Part shown: positions 1 to 8,239 of the stretch, piece by piece
Position numbering within the stretch: position 1 is the first letter of the stretch
How the letters are laid out: each line of letters starts with the position of its first letter
DNA from: Psychroserpens algicola
GTDB lineage: Bacteria; Bacteroidota; Bacteroidia; Flavobacteriales; Flavobacteriaceae
Length of the DNA stretch: 64,000 nucleotides
Reading direction: 5' to 3'
Assembly (NCBI RefSeq): GCF_014526325.1
Contig: NZ_JACNMJ010000005.1
Span: 248,001 to 312,000 of the forward strand
Position numbers and translations under genes: made by a program
The notes under the pieces: model-generated
Seen by the model: the letters and a program-made list of their open reading frames with translations, nothing else
Told to the model about the DNA's origin: nothing
Databases searched by the model: none

Positions 1-519
1 TGGGTTAGTGCAGGTGGCAAATTAATCGCCATTGATGGTGCTTTAAATAGTTTTGCTGATAAGGAAGGTTTTGGATTAAAACGAAATACACCTGAAGAAT
101 CAACTCAGGATAAAGAAGATAACAGACGTATTAAATATGCTGATAGAGAACGTGATTACACCAAAAATTTAATTACTGGAGCCATCTTTAAAAGCGATGT
201 CGATAATACACACCCAATGGCTTTTGGTTATAGTGACAACTATTTTACACTCAAACTCGGAAGTTCTTCTTACAGCTTGTTAGACAATGGTTACAACGTT
301 GCTTATTTGGGCGACAATCCTAAAAATGTATCTGGCTATGCTGGACGTGATGCCTTAAAAAAATTAGATAACTCCCTTATTTTTGGCGAGCAACGTTTAG
401 GAAGCGGAAGTTTAATTTATATGGTTGACAACATCATGTTTAGAAGCTTCTGGGAAAACGGAAAACTCTTTTTAGTGAACTCTATTTTCTTTGTAAATAA
501 CAACTTACATGAGCTATAA
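1..519 (+). CDS. M14-family zinc carboxypeptidase, C-terminal part (partial)
   Basis: The reading frame is open from base 1, so the gene starts outside the window; only about the last 172 residues are visible. They resemble the C-terminal region of the long (about 830-residue) flavobacterial M14 metallopeptidases. This region follows the catalytic domain and looks like a class-I amidotransferase-type fold: GGKLIAIDGALNSFA at its start, DNTHPMAFGY in the middle, and MVDNIMFRSFW plus NGKLF near the end. The zinc ligands and catalytic Glu lie upstream and cannot be checked. An internal Met at 217 is not the start because the frame runs on upstream without a stop. A bidirectional hairpin terminator follows directly. 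The family call rests on this tail only. Confidence 0.7.
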   Translation, partial: WVSAGGKLIAIDGALNSFADKEGFGLKRNTPEESTQDKEDNRRIKYADRERDYTKNLITGAIFKSDVDNTHPMAFGYSDNYFTLKLGSSSYSLLDNGYNVAYLGDNPKNVSGYAGRDALKKLDNSLIFGEQRLGSGSLIYMVDNIMFRSFWENGKLFLVNSIFFVNNNLHEL

Positions 520-527
520 AGCAAATA

Positions 528-568
528 AAAAAGCGAAGTAGACACAATAGTCTTCTTCGCTTTTTTTC
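528..568. terminator. Bidirectional intrinsic terminator
   Basis: AAAGCGAAG pairs with CTTCGCTTT, extended by an inner AGAC/GTCT stem, with A- and T-runs outside. It lies between the convergent M14 gene and the minus-strand fibre-like gene and can serve both. Confidence 0.85.
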
Positions 569-584
569 AAACTAATTAAATGGG

Positions 585-2813
585 TTATTTCCGCTCAGAG
601 GTAATAGCTTTTAGCTTTTTCAATACTTTAGTATAATGATTATTAAATGCTTCAACGTTGTCTTTAGTTGGGTTATTAAGTACATCTTCTAAGTATGGAA
701 AATTCTCCAATTTCATGATGTCATTTTTAGAATTTTCAAATAACGATTTAATCAGTTCAATTCCATTTTTATTAGCATCGCTCTGAGATGACACCATAGC
801 TTGTAAGGTTGGAGATTGGGATTGATTGATTTTTGGTGCATCAACCTTATCTTTTCCTGTTTCAAACAACACAGGCTTATAATTTGGATTGACATCAGCC
901 AACGCATTTTGCATTTGGTTCATGACTTGTTGCATATCATTAATAACATTAGACATATCATTCGAATTGATACCGACAGCAGTATTGATGTAAGAAAACA
1001 GCGCATCACCAGTTGAAGCTTCCCAAGCTACACCAACAATTCTTTTATAATCCAATGCTTTCATATCATTTGGACTTACTGCCATAGCTAAACCATCGTT
1101 ATTTCCTGATGGTAAAATATAATCGCCTTTACTCACTTTCCCAATCACCTTAACAGGAATTTGACCTAAAAAGGCAATCTCTTTATAGTTACGCTCATCT
1201 TCTTGACTTGGCATTGCACCGATTACCATTGGGTTTTGAGATACCACCATAAATTGTTCAGCATTAGCAAACGACTTAGACACCTCTCCTCCTTTTACAC
1301 CTACGACATCTCCAAAAGTTAACACTTCATTCACATCATACTTTTTTAACCACTCGGCATAATCGGCACCACCAGATTCAAAAGCTGCACCTTTATTAAT
1401 CTCATTATAAGCGATATATGCTGATAGTTGAATCCCTTGTGTAAATGATTGAACTGTTGCCCATACCACATCATCACAATCGCCTGCAAGACCAATACCA
1501 AGAATACACGCAGTAAGATTAATTCCAAAGTTAATTAGTGCTTCAACAAAATCTATGGTTTCAAATAATAATCCAAGCGTATAGTCATTATTAAAATATT
1601 GCAATAAAACTCCTGGCACTCCTGGAGGCGGAGCATTATCATCGTCTTCAATTTCTTCGGCTTCATCTTCGTCTGGCTCATCAATAATAGACAAAATAAT
1701 ATCTCTACTTACTCCTGATAAGGTTTGAAAACCTTCAATACGACCAACTACAGTTCCGTTATCATCCCAAAAAGACACAAAATTATGGCTTCGACCTGGA
1801 CTTACTTCTGTAACTTTTATAGCAATGCCATTCTTACTACCTTCGACTTTTAAAGGATAAGAATCGTAAGTAAAATCTGTTTCTAATGGCATTTCTGCTC
1901 TAATCAAAACTGGTCCTAAAAGAGAACTACTATCATCAACCTGAAGGGTTCCTGTTAAATGTGTTGGTGCTCCATTTTCAACATTTAAATTATCATTCAA
2001 CACGGTTAAACCATCGACCTCTAAATCATCATTTAAATCGGTTCTTCCATCAACATTAAGGTTACCTGTTAAATTCGCTAGATTAGCATTATTGACATTA
2101 AATGCATTATTGATGTTGGTTACACCATCGGCAGTTAAGGTATTTAAACTCGAATGTTGGTTGACCGTTAAATTATCAAAAACACCATCTGTAAAAAAGG
2201 CCGTTCCAAACACATACAAATCACCAGACAATGTGGTTGTACTTTGATTATTGACAAAGAAATCACTTTCAATATTGGTTTCTCCATCTACGGTCAAGGT
2301 TCCTGATAAGCTTGTCGGACTTTGATTATTGACCGACAAGCTATTGTTTAGGTTGGTTTCACCATCGACATCTAAGGTAGATGTTGCAATGATTTCGCGA
2401 TGTTTAACATAGGGTATATAAGTCAAATTTTGATTACTGAACAGAACTAGTCCGTTGCCATCAAATAAATCAATTTCAACTTTGAGTTGCTTAGGATTAT
2501 CCCAATAAATCTGATCAAATACTGAAGGGCTCTGACCAGTAATTTCGCCTTGACCAATCATAAGATTAATCATTCCAAACAGATCGGTTTCTGTTAGATG
2601 TGTTTCTTGATACACTAGTGTACCAGCTCCATCTTCGATCGTAAATCGAACTTCTAAAGGCTTATTTGGTAAATTATTATCTGGAATATCAACTCCTGGG
2701 ATTTCTTGCGGATTATTATCGATAATCACTGCTTGATAGTTTATGCCATCTGTTTGCGCAAATGCGATGACATTAAGCATAAAAAATGCAATTAAAAATG
2801 TAATCTTATTCAT
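585..2813 (-). CDS. Secreted repeat protein resembling a surface fibre/tailspike
   Basis: The product has about 742 residues. The start at 2813 is preferred over an ATG at 2837 because it gives a clean signal peptide (MNKITFLIAFFMLNVIAFAQ) and avoids overlapping the upstream gene. After the leader comes DGINYQAVI, a common opening of Bacteroidota surface proteins. Residues of about 125-325 hold degenerate repeats of roughly 20-25 residues (LSGTLTVDGETN, LTGNLNVDGRTDLN), which suggest a beta-solenoid. A short acidic linker follows (DEPDEDEAEEIEDDD). The segment starting GGADYAEWL and continuing through FLGQIPVKVIGKV and SKGDYILPSG resembles the intramolecular-chaperone/peptidase G2-type end domain of phage tailspikes; this is recalled similarity, not a search. 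The last 150 residues look helical. It is the last gene of a minus-strand trio with an outer-membrane barrel and a T9SS mini-cargo, so a cell-surface location is likely. Function unknown. Confidence 0.7.
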   Translation of the reverse strand: MNKITFLIAFFMLNVIAFAQTDGINYQAVIIDNNPQEIPGVDIPDNNLPNKPLEVRFTIEDGAGTLVYQETHLTETDLFGMINLMIGQGEITGQSPSVFDQIYWDNPKQLKVEIDLFDGNGLVLFSNQNLTYIPYVKHREIIATSTLDVDGETNLNNSLSVNNQSPTSLSGTLTVDGETNIESDFFVNNQSTTTLSGDLYVFGTAFFTDGVFDNLTVNQHSSLNTLTADGVTNINNAFNVNNANLANLTGNLNVDGRTDLNDDLEVDGLTVLNDNLNVENGAPTHLTGTLQVDDSSSLLGPVLIRAEMPLETDFTYDSYPLKVEGSKNGIAIKVTEVSPGRSHNFVSFWDDNGTVVGRIEGFQTLSGVSRDIILSIIDEPDEDEAEEIEDDDNAPPPGVPGVLLQYFNNDYTLGLLFETIDFVEALINFGINLTACILGIGLAGDCDDVVWATVQSFTQGIQLSAYIAYNEINKGAAFESGGADYAEWLKKYDVNEVLTFGDVVGVKGGEVSKSFANAEQFMVVSQNPMVIGAMPSQEDERNYKEIAFLGQIPVKVIGKVSKGDYILPSGNNDGLAMAVSPNDMKALDYKRIVGVAWEASTGDALFSYINTAVGINSNDMSNVINDMQQVMNQMQNALADVNPNYKPVLFETGKDKVDAPKINQSQSPTLQAMVSSQSDANKNGIELIKSLFENSKNDIMKLENFPYLEDVLNNPTKDNVEAFNNHYTKVLKKLKAITSERK

Positions 2814-2824
2814 TGGTTTTGGTT

Positions 2825-3472
2825 TTAAAATGGGCAATTACAATTGGGTAGATTAATAATAATCCCAAACCCAAATTGATGTGCCGATAATTTTAATGTT
2901 TCCTTATCTGTAGCATTCCCTTTATCTAGCAATGCTGTTTTTCCTATCGTATAATTTGCTGTTATTGATGTATTTCTTGTTATAGGATACGTCATCATCA
3001 ATCCTCCTCTTAAAAAAAAAATATTATTATTGAATTCCTCTTCACCAACAAGGTTAAACACCTGGTTATTTATCGTTTGATTGCCTTGTATTAAAAATTC
3101 TGCAGATACAGAACCTTTCAGAAAAAAAGAAAAATCACGAACTCTAAACAACCTATAATCCAATCCAGCCTCTACACCTAAATACGTGACATCCCATTCA
3201 AAAAAATTGTCTAATGTTCTGTCACTTCCTATAGCGCCATATCCTGAATAAATTGCTCCTAATGAGACAAAGAAAGTGTCATCATTATTTATGACATCTC
3301 TGTATCCTATTTTTAAATAGGTATTCGATTTGGATTGCAGGTTTTCTAACTCATTTCCTTGAGAGTTTTTATAATCAAACGCTGAACTGGTTTTACCTAA
3401 TTCTAAATACAATTGCTGACTATAACTATTACACGCTAATGCCATACATATAAAAAAGACAATACGTTTCAT
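2825..3472 (-). CDS. Outer-membrane beta-barrel protein, function unknown
   Basis: This 215-residue protein has a signal peptide ending near NSYSQ. The rest is rich in alternating hydrophobic/aromatic strands typical of small OmpA/OmpW-size barrels (TYLKIGYRDVI, FFVSLGAIYSGYG, YLGVEAGLDYRLF, FFLRGGLMMTYPI, SITANYTIG, HQFGFGIIINL). It ends in NLPNCNCPF with two Cys, an uncommon ending for a barrel. It sits 3 bases after the T9SS mini-cargo gene and 11 bases before the fibre-like gene, so the three are probably co-transcribed. It could be an anchor or channel for the fibre-like protein, which is inference from position only. Confidence 0.75.
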   Translation of the reverse strand: MKRIVFFICMALACNSYSQQLYLELGKTSSAFDYKNSQGNELENLQSKSNTYLKIGYRDVINNDDTFFVSLGAIYSGYGAIGSDRTLDNFFEWDVTYLGVEAGLDYRLFRVRDFSFFLKGSVSAEFLIQGNQTINNQVFNLVGEEEFNNNIFFLRGGLMMTYPITRNTSITANYTIGKTALLDKGNATDKETLKLSAHQFGFGIIINLPNCNCPF

Positions 3473-3475
3473 AGG

Positions 3476-3973
3476 TTATCGTCTTACGAGTTTAGCAACC
3501 AAAATTTCTGTCCGCATTTGCAACCTAAAAATGTAACTTCCAGAACTCAAATCCCCAAAGTTGATTACTAAAGTTTGCATGGGATTAAAAACCTTATCGT
3601 AAACCAATCGCCCTAAAATATCGTGCATGGTCACTGTAACCACATCAAAAATGGGTTCCTGAAATTGAACGTTAACATGATCTGTAAATGGATTGGGGTA
3701 GAAAAACCCCAAAAGCTTATTATCTAAGTTTTCAGAAATTAATGAAGCATCTAAAGGCTGTAAAAACCCTTGACGTAAGCTATGGTTATTAGCATTGTAA
3801 GTACGAATAACACTTTGTTGTCCTATACTCTCTTGTATATAATAACTTTTGGCGTTAGCATATACCATATGAGTTGATCCTTGAATCCCTAACGATTCGC
3901 GTTTTAAAGTTTGTGCAGATCCTAATGAAAAGATGAGCATTAAACTTGTAATAATCCAGTTTTGATGTGACAT
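3476..3973 (-). CDS. Small T9SS-exported protein with type A sorting domain
   Basis: The 165-residue protein has a signal peptide (MSHQNWIITSLMLIFSLGSAQ), a short module with the motif ESIGQQSVI...LRQGFLQP seen in many Bacteroidota surface proteins, and a type A T9SS C-terminal domain. The domain shows FYPNPFTDHVNV, then MHDILGRLVYD, then SGSYIFRLQ and a final KLVRR. About half of the protein is the export signal, so the passenger is minimal. It is the first gene of the minus-strand trio. Its promoter region carries a -7-like box TACCTTCG at 3995-4002 and, about 30 bases further upstream, the TGTCCAC repeat cluster shared with the lipoprotein at 8240. Confidence 0.8.
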   Translation of the reverse strand: MSHQNWIITSLMLIFSLGSAQTLKRESLGIQGSTHMVYANAKSYYIQESIGQQSVIRTYNANNHSLRQGFLQPLDASLISENLDNKLLGFFYPNPFTDHVNVQFQEPIFDVVTVTMHDILGRLVYDKVFNPMQTLVINFGDLSSGSYIFRLQMRTEILVAKLVRR

Positions 3974-3994
3974 AATTAACTCGTTTAATTTTAT

Positions 3995-4056
3995 CGAAGG
4001 TAGGACAGGGAAATGCTAAAAAAAAGAGAAAATGTCCATGTCCACCCTTTGTCCAC
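3995..4056. promoter_or_regulatory. Shared control region with phased TGTCCAC direct repeats
   Basis: TGTCCAC occurs at 4039-4045 and 4050-4056, exactly 11 bp apart, with a further TGTCCA abutting at 4033-4038. On the minus strand a near-consensus Bacteroidota -7 box (TACCTTCG, 4002 to 3995) lies 30 bases away, which places the repeats where an activator would bind. No -33 TTG is visible. The cluster lies between the divergent T9SS trio and the TPR-LuxR regulator pair. The same 11-bp-phased motif recurs at 8035-8085. Confidence 0.55.
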
Positions 4057-4203
4057 CATCAAAAAAACAAGTCATTTGAAAATTTAAAGATATTTATAAC
4101 ACGTAAATAAAACACAAATTACAATATTCAATAAACTGATTATCAATAACTTATTAAATAACAATAAATGTTATTATCTTAGATAATCTAACCACCGCAA
4201 AAC

Positions 4204-6135
4204 ATGGAATCAAAATTGAACCTCAAAATTGTCCCATTTTTAAAATTTCGGAAGAATGTCTACTTAAAGGTGGACATTAGTATTTTTTTAATTCTACTCT
4301 TTCTATTTTCATTTTCTTTTAGTTTAAGAGCTCAGAACATGCAAAACGTGGATAGTCTAGAAACCGTTTTAAAAGGTGAAATAGACACCAAAGAGCGTTA
4401 CGATACTTTGGCTAGATTATGGAATATTGTAATTAATGCTGATATAGATAAATCTATGAGCGTAGCAAAATCAATAATTGATTTAGGTAAATCCAGTAAA
4501 ACAGACTCTATTACTTACTATGGCTATGAGCGAAAAGCAGTAACACACTCCTATAAAAGTGAATTTGACTCGTCTAGTGTCTATTTCAGAAAAGCATTAG
4601 GTTATTATTCTGCACAAAAGGCCTATTCCAAAGTGGCAAGCATACAGCGTAACATTGGTCAAGATCATAATTTATTGGAAAGTTTAGATAGCGCCTATTA
4701 CTACTATGATTTAGCAGAAAAGAATTTTGCATTAGGAAAAGATACTGTAGGAATTGGAGATGCTTATATTTCTAAGTCTGTGGTAAACTTACAAAGAGGC
4801 TATTATAATTTAGGCTTAGATTATGGTATTAAAAGTGCAAGAATAGCCGAGAAATATGACAATCAGTTAGAACTTCACCAAACCTATTTGACACTAGCAT
4901 CTATTTACCAATCAATGAACGATACGATTAATGCAATTGATTATTATGACAAAACAGCACAGTTTTTCAAAGCAAATAATTACAAAAGGCAATATATAAG
5001 CATGCTCATATTGAAGTCTGAATTATACAACACAACCAATACCTTAGAAAAAGCAGTTGCACTCGTTGATGAAGGGATTGAGCTTTCAAAAGCTCTAGAA
5101 GATTATAGTCGTTTGGGGAATTGCTATGGCGTAAAAAGTAAGCTATATCTTACAAAAGGAGACACAGAAAAAGCCATGAAATACAATGATAAGTCATTAG
5201 AAATAAATATAAAAATTGATGATAAATACAGCATTTGTAGTGACTACAAAGATAAGGCAACAATATATTTAAAGCGCAAAGACTATAACAATGCCATCCG
5301 TTATGGGACCATAGCACTAGATGCTGCCAGAGATATGAATCTGGTTGAAATTGAAATGAATACACAACTTAATCTTTCAAAAAGCTATGAAGGAATGAAT
5401 AATCACAACGCAGCTTTAACAGCATACAAAGGATATCAAGAAAGAAACAAAGAATTTTATGACTCTAAAAAATCCAAACAGATGGAAGAGTTAAAGATTG
5501 TTTATGAGACTGAGAAGAAAGAAAAAGAGTTAGCCTTGCAAGACGCAGAAATTGAAGTCTTAAGACAACAAGAAGTCATTTCTAAAAATCGTCAACGCTT
5601 ATTAGGCATTGGAAGTTTACTGTTAGTAATGTTCGGAGGAGCTTTAATATATGGTCTTCGTCAAAAAATGAAACGCAATAAAGTAGAACGGGAAAAGCTA
5701 GATGTTGCTCTAGAATTTAAGGAAAAAGAACTTACGACTCACGCCTTGCATCTCGCTCATAAAAATGAAGTCTTACTGGATTTAAAATCACAGCTTAAAG
5801 ATTTAAAATCTAATTCTGATAATTCTAAAAGCTATCAAAAAGTCATAAACACTATTAATTTAGACATCAATAACGATCAAAACTGGGAACAGTTTAGAGC
5901 CTACTTTGAAGATGTACATAAAGACTTTAATGCCAAGGTTATGAAAAATTATCCTGAAGTTTCGGCAAACGACTTAAGATTAATGTCACTTTTAAAGATG
6001 AATTTATCCTCTAAGGAAATTGCCAATATTTTAAACATTTCTGCTGAAGGTGTTAAAAAAGCACGATATCGTCTACGTAAAAAACTCAACCTGTCAACAG
6101 AAGATTCATTACAAGAATTAGTCATCGAACTGTAA
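4204..6135 (+). CDS. Membrane-anchored TPR regulator with LuxR-type HTH (copy 1)
   Basis: The protein has 643 residues. A hydrophobic signal/anchor lies at about 26-43, after an unusually long basic N-terminus. TPR-like helix pairs span about 100-415, a coiled coil about 420-462, one transmembrane helix about 465-485 (LLGIGSLLLVMFGGALIYGL), then a cytoplasmic helical linker and a C-terminal LuxR/GerE-type HTH at about 600-632 (LSSKEIANILNISAEGVKKARYR). Family knowledge: such Bacteroidota proteins sense in the periplasm through TPRs and bind DNA on the cytoplasmic side. The only start that includes the leader is the ATG at 4204. A palindrome ATTATC-TTA-GATAAT at 4173-4187 lies just upstream. 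The next gene is a tandem paralogue whose last 195 residues are almost the same. Confidence 0.85.
   Translation: MESKLNLKIVPFLKFRKNVYLKVDISIFLILLFLFSFSFSLRAQNMQNVDSLETVLKGEIDTKERYDTLARLWNIVINADIDKSMSVAKSIIDLGKSSKTDSITYYGYERKAVTHSYKSEFDSSSVYFRKALGYYSAQKAYSKVASIQRNIGQDHNLLESLDSAYYYYDLAEKNFALGKDTVGIGDAYISKSVVNLQRGYYNLGLDYGIKSARIAEKYDNQLELHQTYLTLASIYQSMNDTINAIDYYDKTAQFFKANNYKRQYISMLILKSELYNTTNTLEKAVALVDEGIELSKALEDYSRLGNCYGVKSKLYLTKGDTEKAMKYNDKSLEINIKIDDKYSICSDYKDKATIYLKRKDYNNAIRYGTIALDAARDMNLVEIEMNTQLNLSKSYEGMNNHNAALTAYKGYQERNKEFYDSKKSKQMEELKIVYETEKKEKELALQDAEIEVLRQQEVISKNRQRLLGIGSLLLVMFGGALIYGLRQKMKRNKVEREKLDVALEFKEKELTTHALHLAHKNEVLLDLKSQLKDLKSNSDNSKSYQKVINTINLDINNDQNWEQFRAYFEDVHKDFNAKVMKNYPEVSANDLRLMSLLKMNLSSKEIANILNISAEGVKKARYRLRKKLNLSTEDSLQELVIEL
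5551..6135 (+). repeat. Tandem duplicated 3' module (partner copy 7430-8014)
   Basis: The last ~585 bases of the two TPR-LuxR genes align without gaps at an offset of 1879 bases. They cover coiled coil, membrane helix, linker and HTH. Long stretches are identical or nearly so (around 5551-5690 and 5745-5930), while short stretches between and after them differ at many silent sites. The N-terminal TPR halves are far more divergent. The mosaic is what gene conversion would leave. Confidence 0.85.
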
Positions 6136-6157
6136 CATCCATTTAAAAATTAGAATT

Positions 6158-8014
6158 ATGAAACTTCAAAACTGGTGCCTATTACTATTATTATTGGTTG
6201 TTTCAGCATTAAAAGCTCAAACTAAAGACCATGATAGTTTATTGCAAATTTTAAAATCCCAAGAAGGTTTAGAAAAATTAAAAACCTTAGAGCAATTATA
6301 TACGAGTATTCGTTTTAAAGACATGAACAAAGCTAAAGACTACGCCATTGAAGCCTTACAATTGTCGGAGTCTCTCAATGACGATTTAGGCATTGCTACA
6401 GCGAGTTACAGAATGGGATCTCTTATGAAAAGGGTCAATTTAGATTCGGCTCTGTATCATTATGACAAAGCTCAAAAGTTTGCTGTAAAAGCTAATAACA
6501 GAGAACTAGAAGGTTTTATTTATGGAGGCATGAGCGATGCTAAACGACTAAAAGGTGAGTATGACAAAGCACTTGAACTTACAAACAAATCAATGGATAT
6601 AAGTCGAGAATTACATGATTGGCTAAATGTTAGTATTTCATTGCAAAATAAAAGCAGTATTTATCGAAATAAAGGCAACTACACTTTAGCCTACCAAAAC
6701 TCTATAGCTGCTCAAAAAATTATGGATACTATCTCTGGGCAAGCTTTAAGAAAAGCCGATCTCTTAAAAGATATTGGAGAAATAGAATACCATAGAGCCA
6801 ATTACGATGATGCCATAACAAATTACAAAAATGCCCTAAGTGTCTATGAAGCTGAGGAAGATTTTGAATTTGGAGCTATGACCTTAAATAGAATCGCAAA
6901 TTCTTATATCGCATTGAAGTCTTTTGATAATGCTAAGCAATTTGCAGAAAAAGCAGGAAAAATATCTAAGGAAAAAGGCATGACCAATAATTATAATATA
7001 TCGCAAATTAATTTAGGAATTGTACTGAATGAAACTGGTAATTATGAGCAAGCTAAATCCATTATAGAACAGACATTAAAATCGTTTAGAGAAGAACAAA
7101 ATATTAACGCCATTTATTCTACCTTATTGGTGTTAGGCCAAATCTACGATAATATGAAATCATATGATCAAGCAGAAGCATACTATAACGAAGGGTTATT
7201 AATCGCAGATACCATCAATGCACCCAGAGAATCACAAGAGTTCTATTTGTACAAATCTAAACTCAACTTTAACAGAGGTCAATTCAAACAAGCTTATTTG
7301 GATCAAGAGCAGTTTATCAAATTAAAAGACAGCCTTTCGGAAGTCAATAATGAACGTAATATTGAAGAGCTCATCACGATATATGAAACTGAAAAGAAAG
7401 AGAAAGAACTTGCGCTTCAAAAAACTGAAATTGAAGTCTTAAGACAACAAGAAGTCATTTCTAAAAATCGTCAACGCTTATTAGGCATTGGAAGTTTACT
7501 TTTAGTAATGTTTGGAGGAGCTTTAATATATGGTCTTCGTCAAAAAATGAAACGCAATAAAGTAGAACGGGAAACATTAGATGCATCGTTAGAATTCAAA
7601 GAAAAAGAACTCACGACTCACGCCTTGCATCTCGCACATAAAAATGAAATATTACTGGATTTAAAATCACAGCTTAAAGATTTAAAATCTAATTCTGATA
7701 ATTCTAAAAACTATCAAAAAGTCATCAACACTATTAATTTAGATATCAATAACGATCAAAACTGGGAACAGTTTAGAACCTACTTTGAAGATGTACATAA
7801 AGACTTTAATTCTAAAGTGATGAGAGCGTATCCAGAGGTCTCGGCTAACGATTTGAGACTCATGTCGCTTTTAAAGATGAATTTATCGTCAAAGGAAATC
7901 GCCAATATCCTGAACATCTCTACTGAAGGCGTTAAAAAAGCACGATATCGTCTACGTAAAAAGCTCAACCTGTCTACAGAAGACTCTTTACAAGAGTTAG
8001 TTATAGAACTATAA
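6158..8014 (+). CDS. Membrane-anchored TPR regulator with LuxR-type HTH (copy 2)
   Basis: The protein has 618 residues, with a signal peptide (MKLQNWCLLLLLLVVSALKAQ), TPR-like repeats at about 45-390 (for example KAKDYAIEALQLSESL and ALYHYDKAQKFAVKA), a coiled coil, a transmembrane helix at about 440-460 and a C-terminal LuxR-type HTH at about 576-608. It starts 22 bases after copy 1 with no terminator between, so both are probably on one mRNA. The sensory halves have diverged while the output halves are nearly the same, suggesting that two different periplasmic signals act on the same DNA sites. The repeat cluster just downstream, in front of the lipoprotein gene, is a candidate target. Confidence 0.85.
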   Translation: MKLQNWCLLLLLLVVSALKAQTKDHDSLLQILKSQEGLEKLKTLEQLYTSIRFKDMNKAKDYAIEALQLSESLNDDLGIATASYRMGSLMKRVNLDSALYHYDKAQKFAVKANNRELEGFIYGGMSDAKRLKGEYDKALELTNKSMDISRELHDWLNVSISLQNKSSIYRNKGNYTLAYQNSIAAQKIMDTISGQALRKADLLKDIGEIEYHRANYDDAITNYKNALSVYEAEEDFEFGAMTLNRIANSYIALKSFDNAKQFAEKAGKISKEKGMTNNYNISQINLGIVLNETGNYEQAKSIIEQTLKSFREEQNINAIYSTLLVLGQIYDNMKSYDQAEAYYNEGLLIADTINAPRESQEFYLYKSKLNFNRGQFKQAYLDQEQFIKLKDSLSEVNNERNIEELITIYETEKKEKELALQKTEIEVLRQQEVISKNRQRLLGIGSLLLVMFGGALIYGLRQKMKRNKVERETLDASLEFKEKELTTHALHLAHKNEILLDLKSQLKDLKSNSDNSKNYQKVINTINLDINNDQNWEQFRTYFEDVHKDFNSKVMRAYPEVSANDLRLMSLLKMNLSSKEIANILNISTEGVKKARYRLRKKLNLSTEDSLQELVIEL

Positions 8015-8034
8015 ATCAATTGATTAAGTAATTT

Positions 8035-8125
8035 AGTCCACTTATTGTCCAATAAAAATTATTGGAGTGTCCACGAGTTGTCCACTATTAAAATTTCAAT
8101 TCAAAATACACACCTTCTATGTTTG
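8035..8125 (+). promoter_or_regulatory. Four phased TGTCCAC-type sites plus -7 box for the lipoprotein gene
   Basis: Heptamers AGTCCAC (8035), TGTCCAA (8046), TGTCCAC (8068) and TGTCCAC (8079) all lie on one 11-bp phase; the 8057 position is empty. A perfect palindrome TCCAATAA-AAA-TTATTGGA spans 8048-8066. A consensus -7 box TATGTTTG is at 8118-8125, 32 bases after the last heptamer, and no -33 TTG is present. This looks like an activator-dependent promoter with the transcription start near 8129. Confidence 0.6.
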
Positions 8126-8160
8126 TACTGTCATTAATTTGACAACCAGTTTTGTGGTGC

Positions 8161-8198
8161 CTTGCTCTGGTTATGGCTGCAGACTAACCAGTTGCAAG
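8161..8198 (+). promoter_or_regulatory. Stem-loop in the 5' leader of the lipoprotein mRNA
   Basis: CTTGC-t-CTGGTTA (8161-8173) pairs with TAACCAG-tt-GCAAG (8185-8198) around an 11-base loop. A second AACCAG at 8144-8149 could pair with the same CTGGTT, giving an alternative fold. It lies inside the predicted 110-base leader before the ATG at 8240 and is not followed by a T-run, so it is not a terminator. Confidence 0.45.
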
Positions 8199-8239
8199 AC
8201 GCTACGAAAACTCTTAACAAACCACAAAACAATAGTATT

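Noticed and set aside
7780-8052. Antisense open frame across the HTH part of the second TPR-LuxR gene
   Set aside because: Shadow of the coding strand; no leader, no domain, and the mirrored region in copy 1 does not keep it open.
8048-8066. Palindrome TCCAATAA-AAA-TTATTGGA as terminator of the TPR-LuxR operon
   Set aside because: No T-run follows on the plus strand and it overlaps the phased TGTCCAC sites; a regulatory role fits better.
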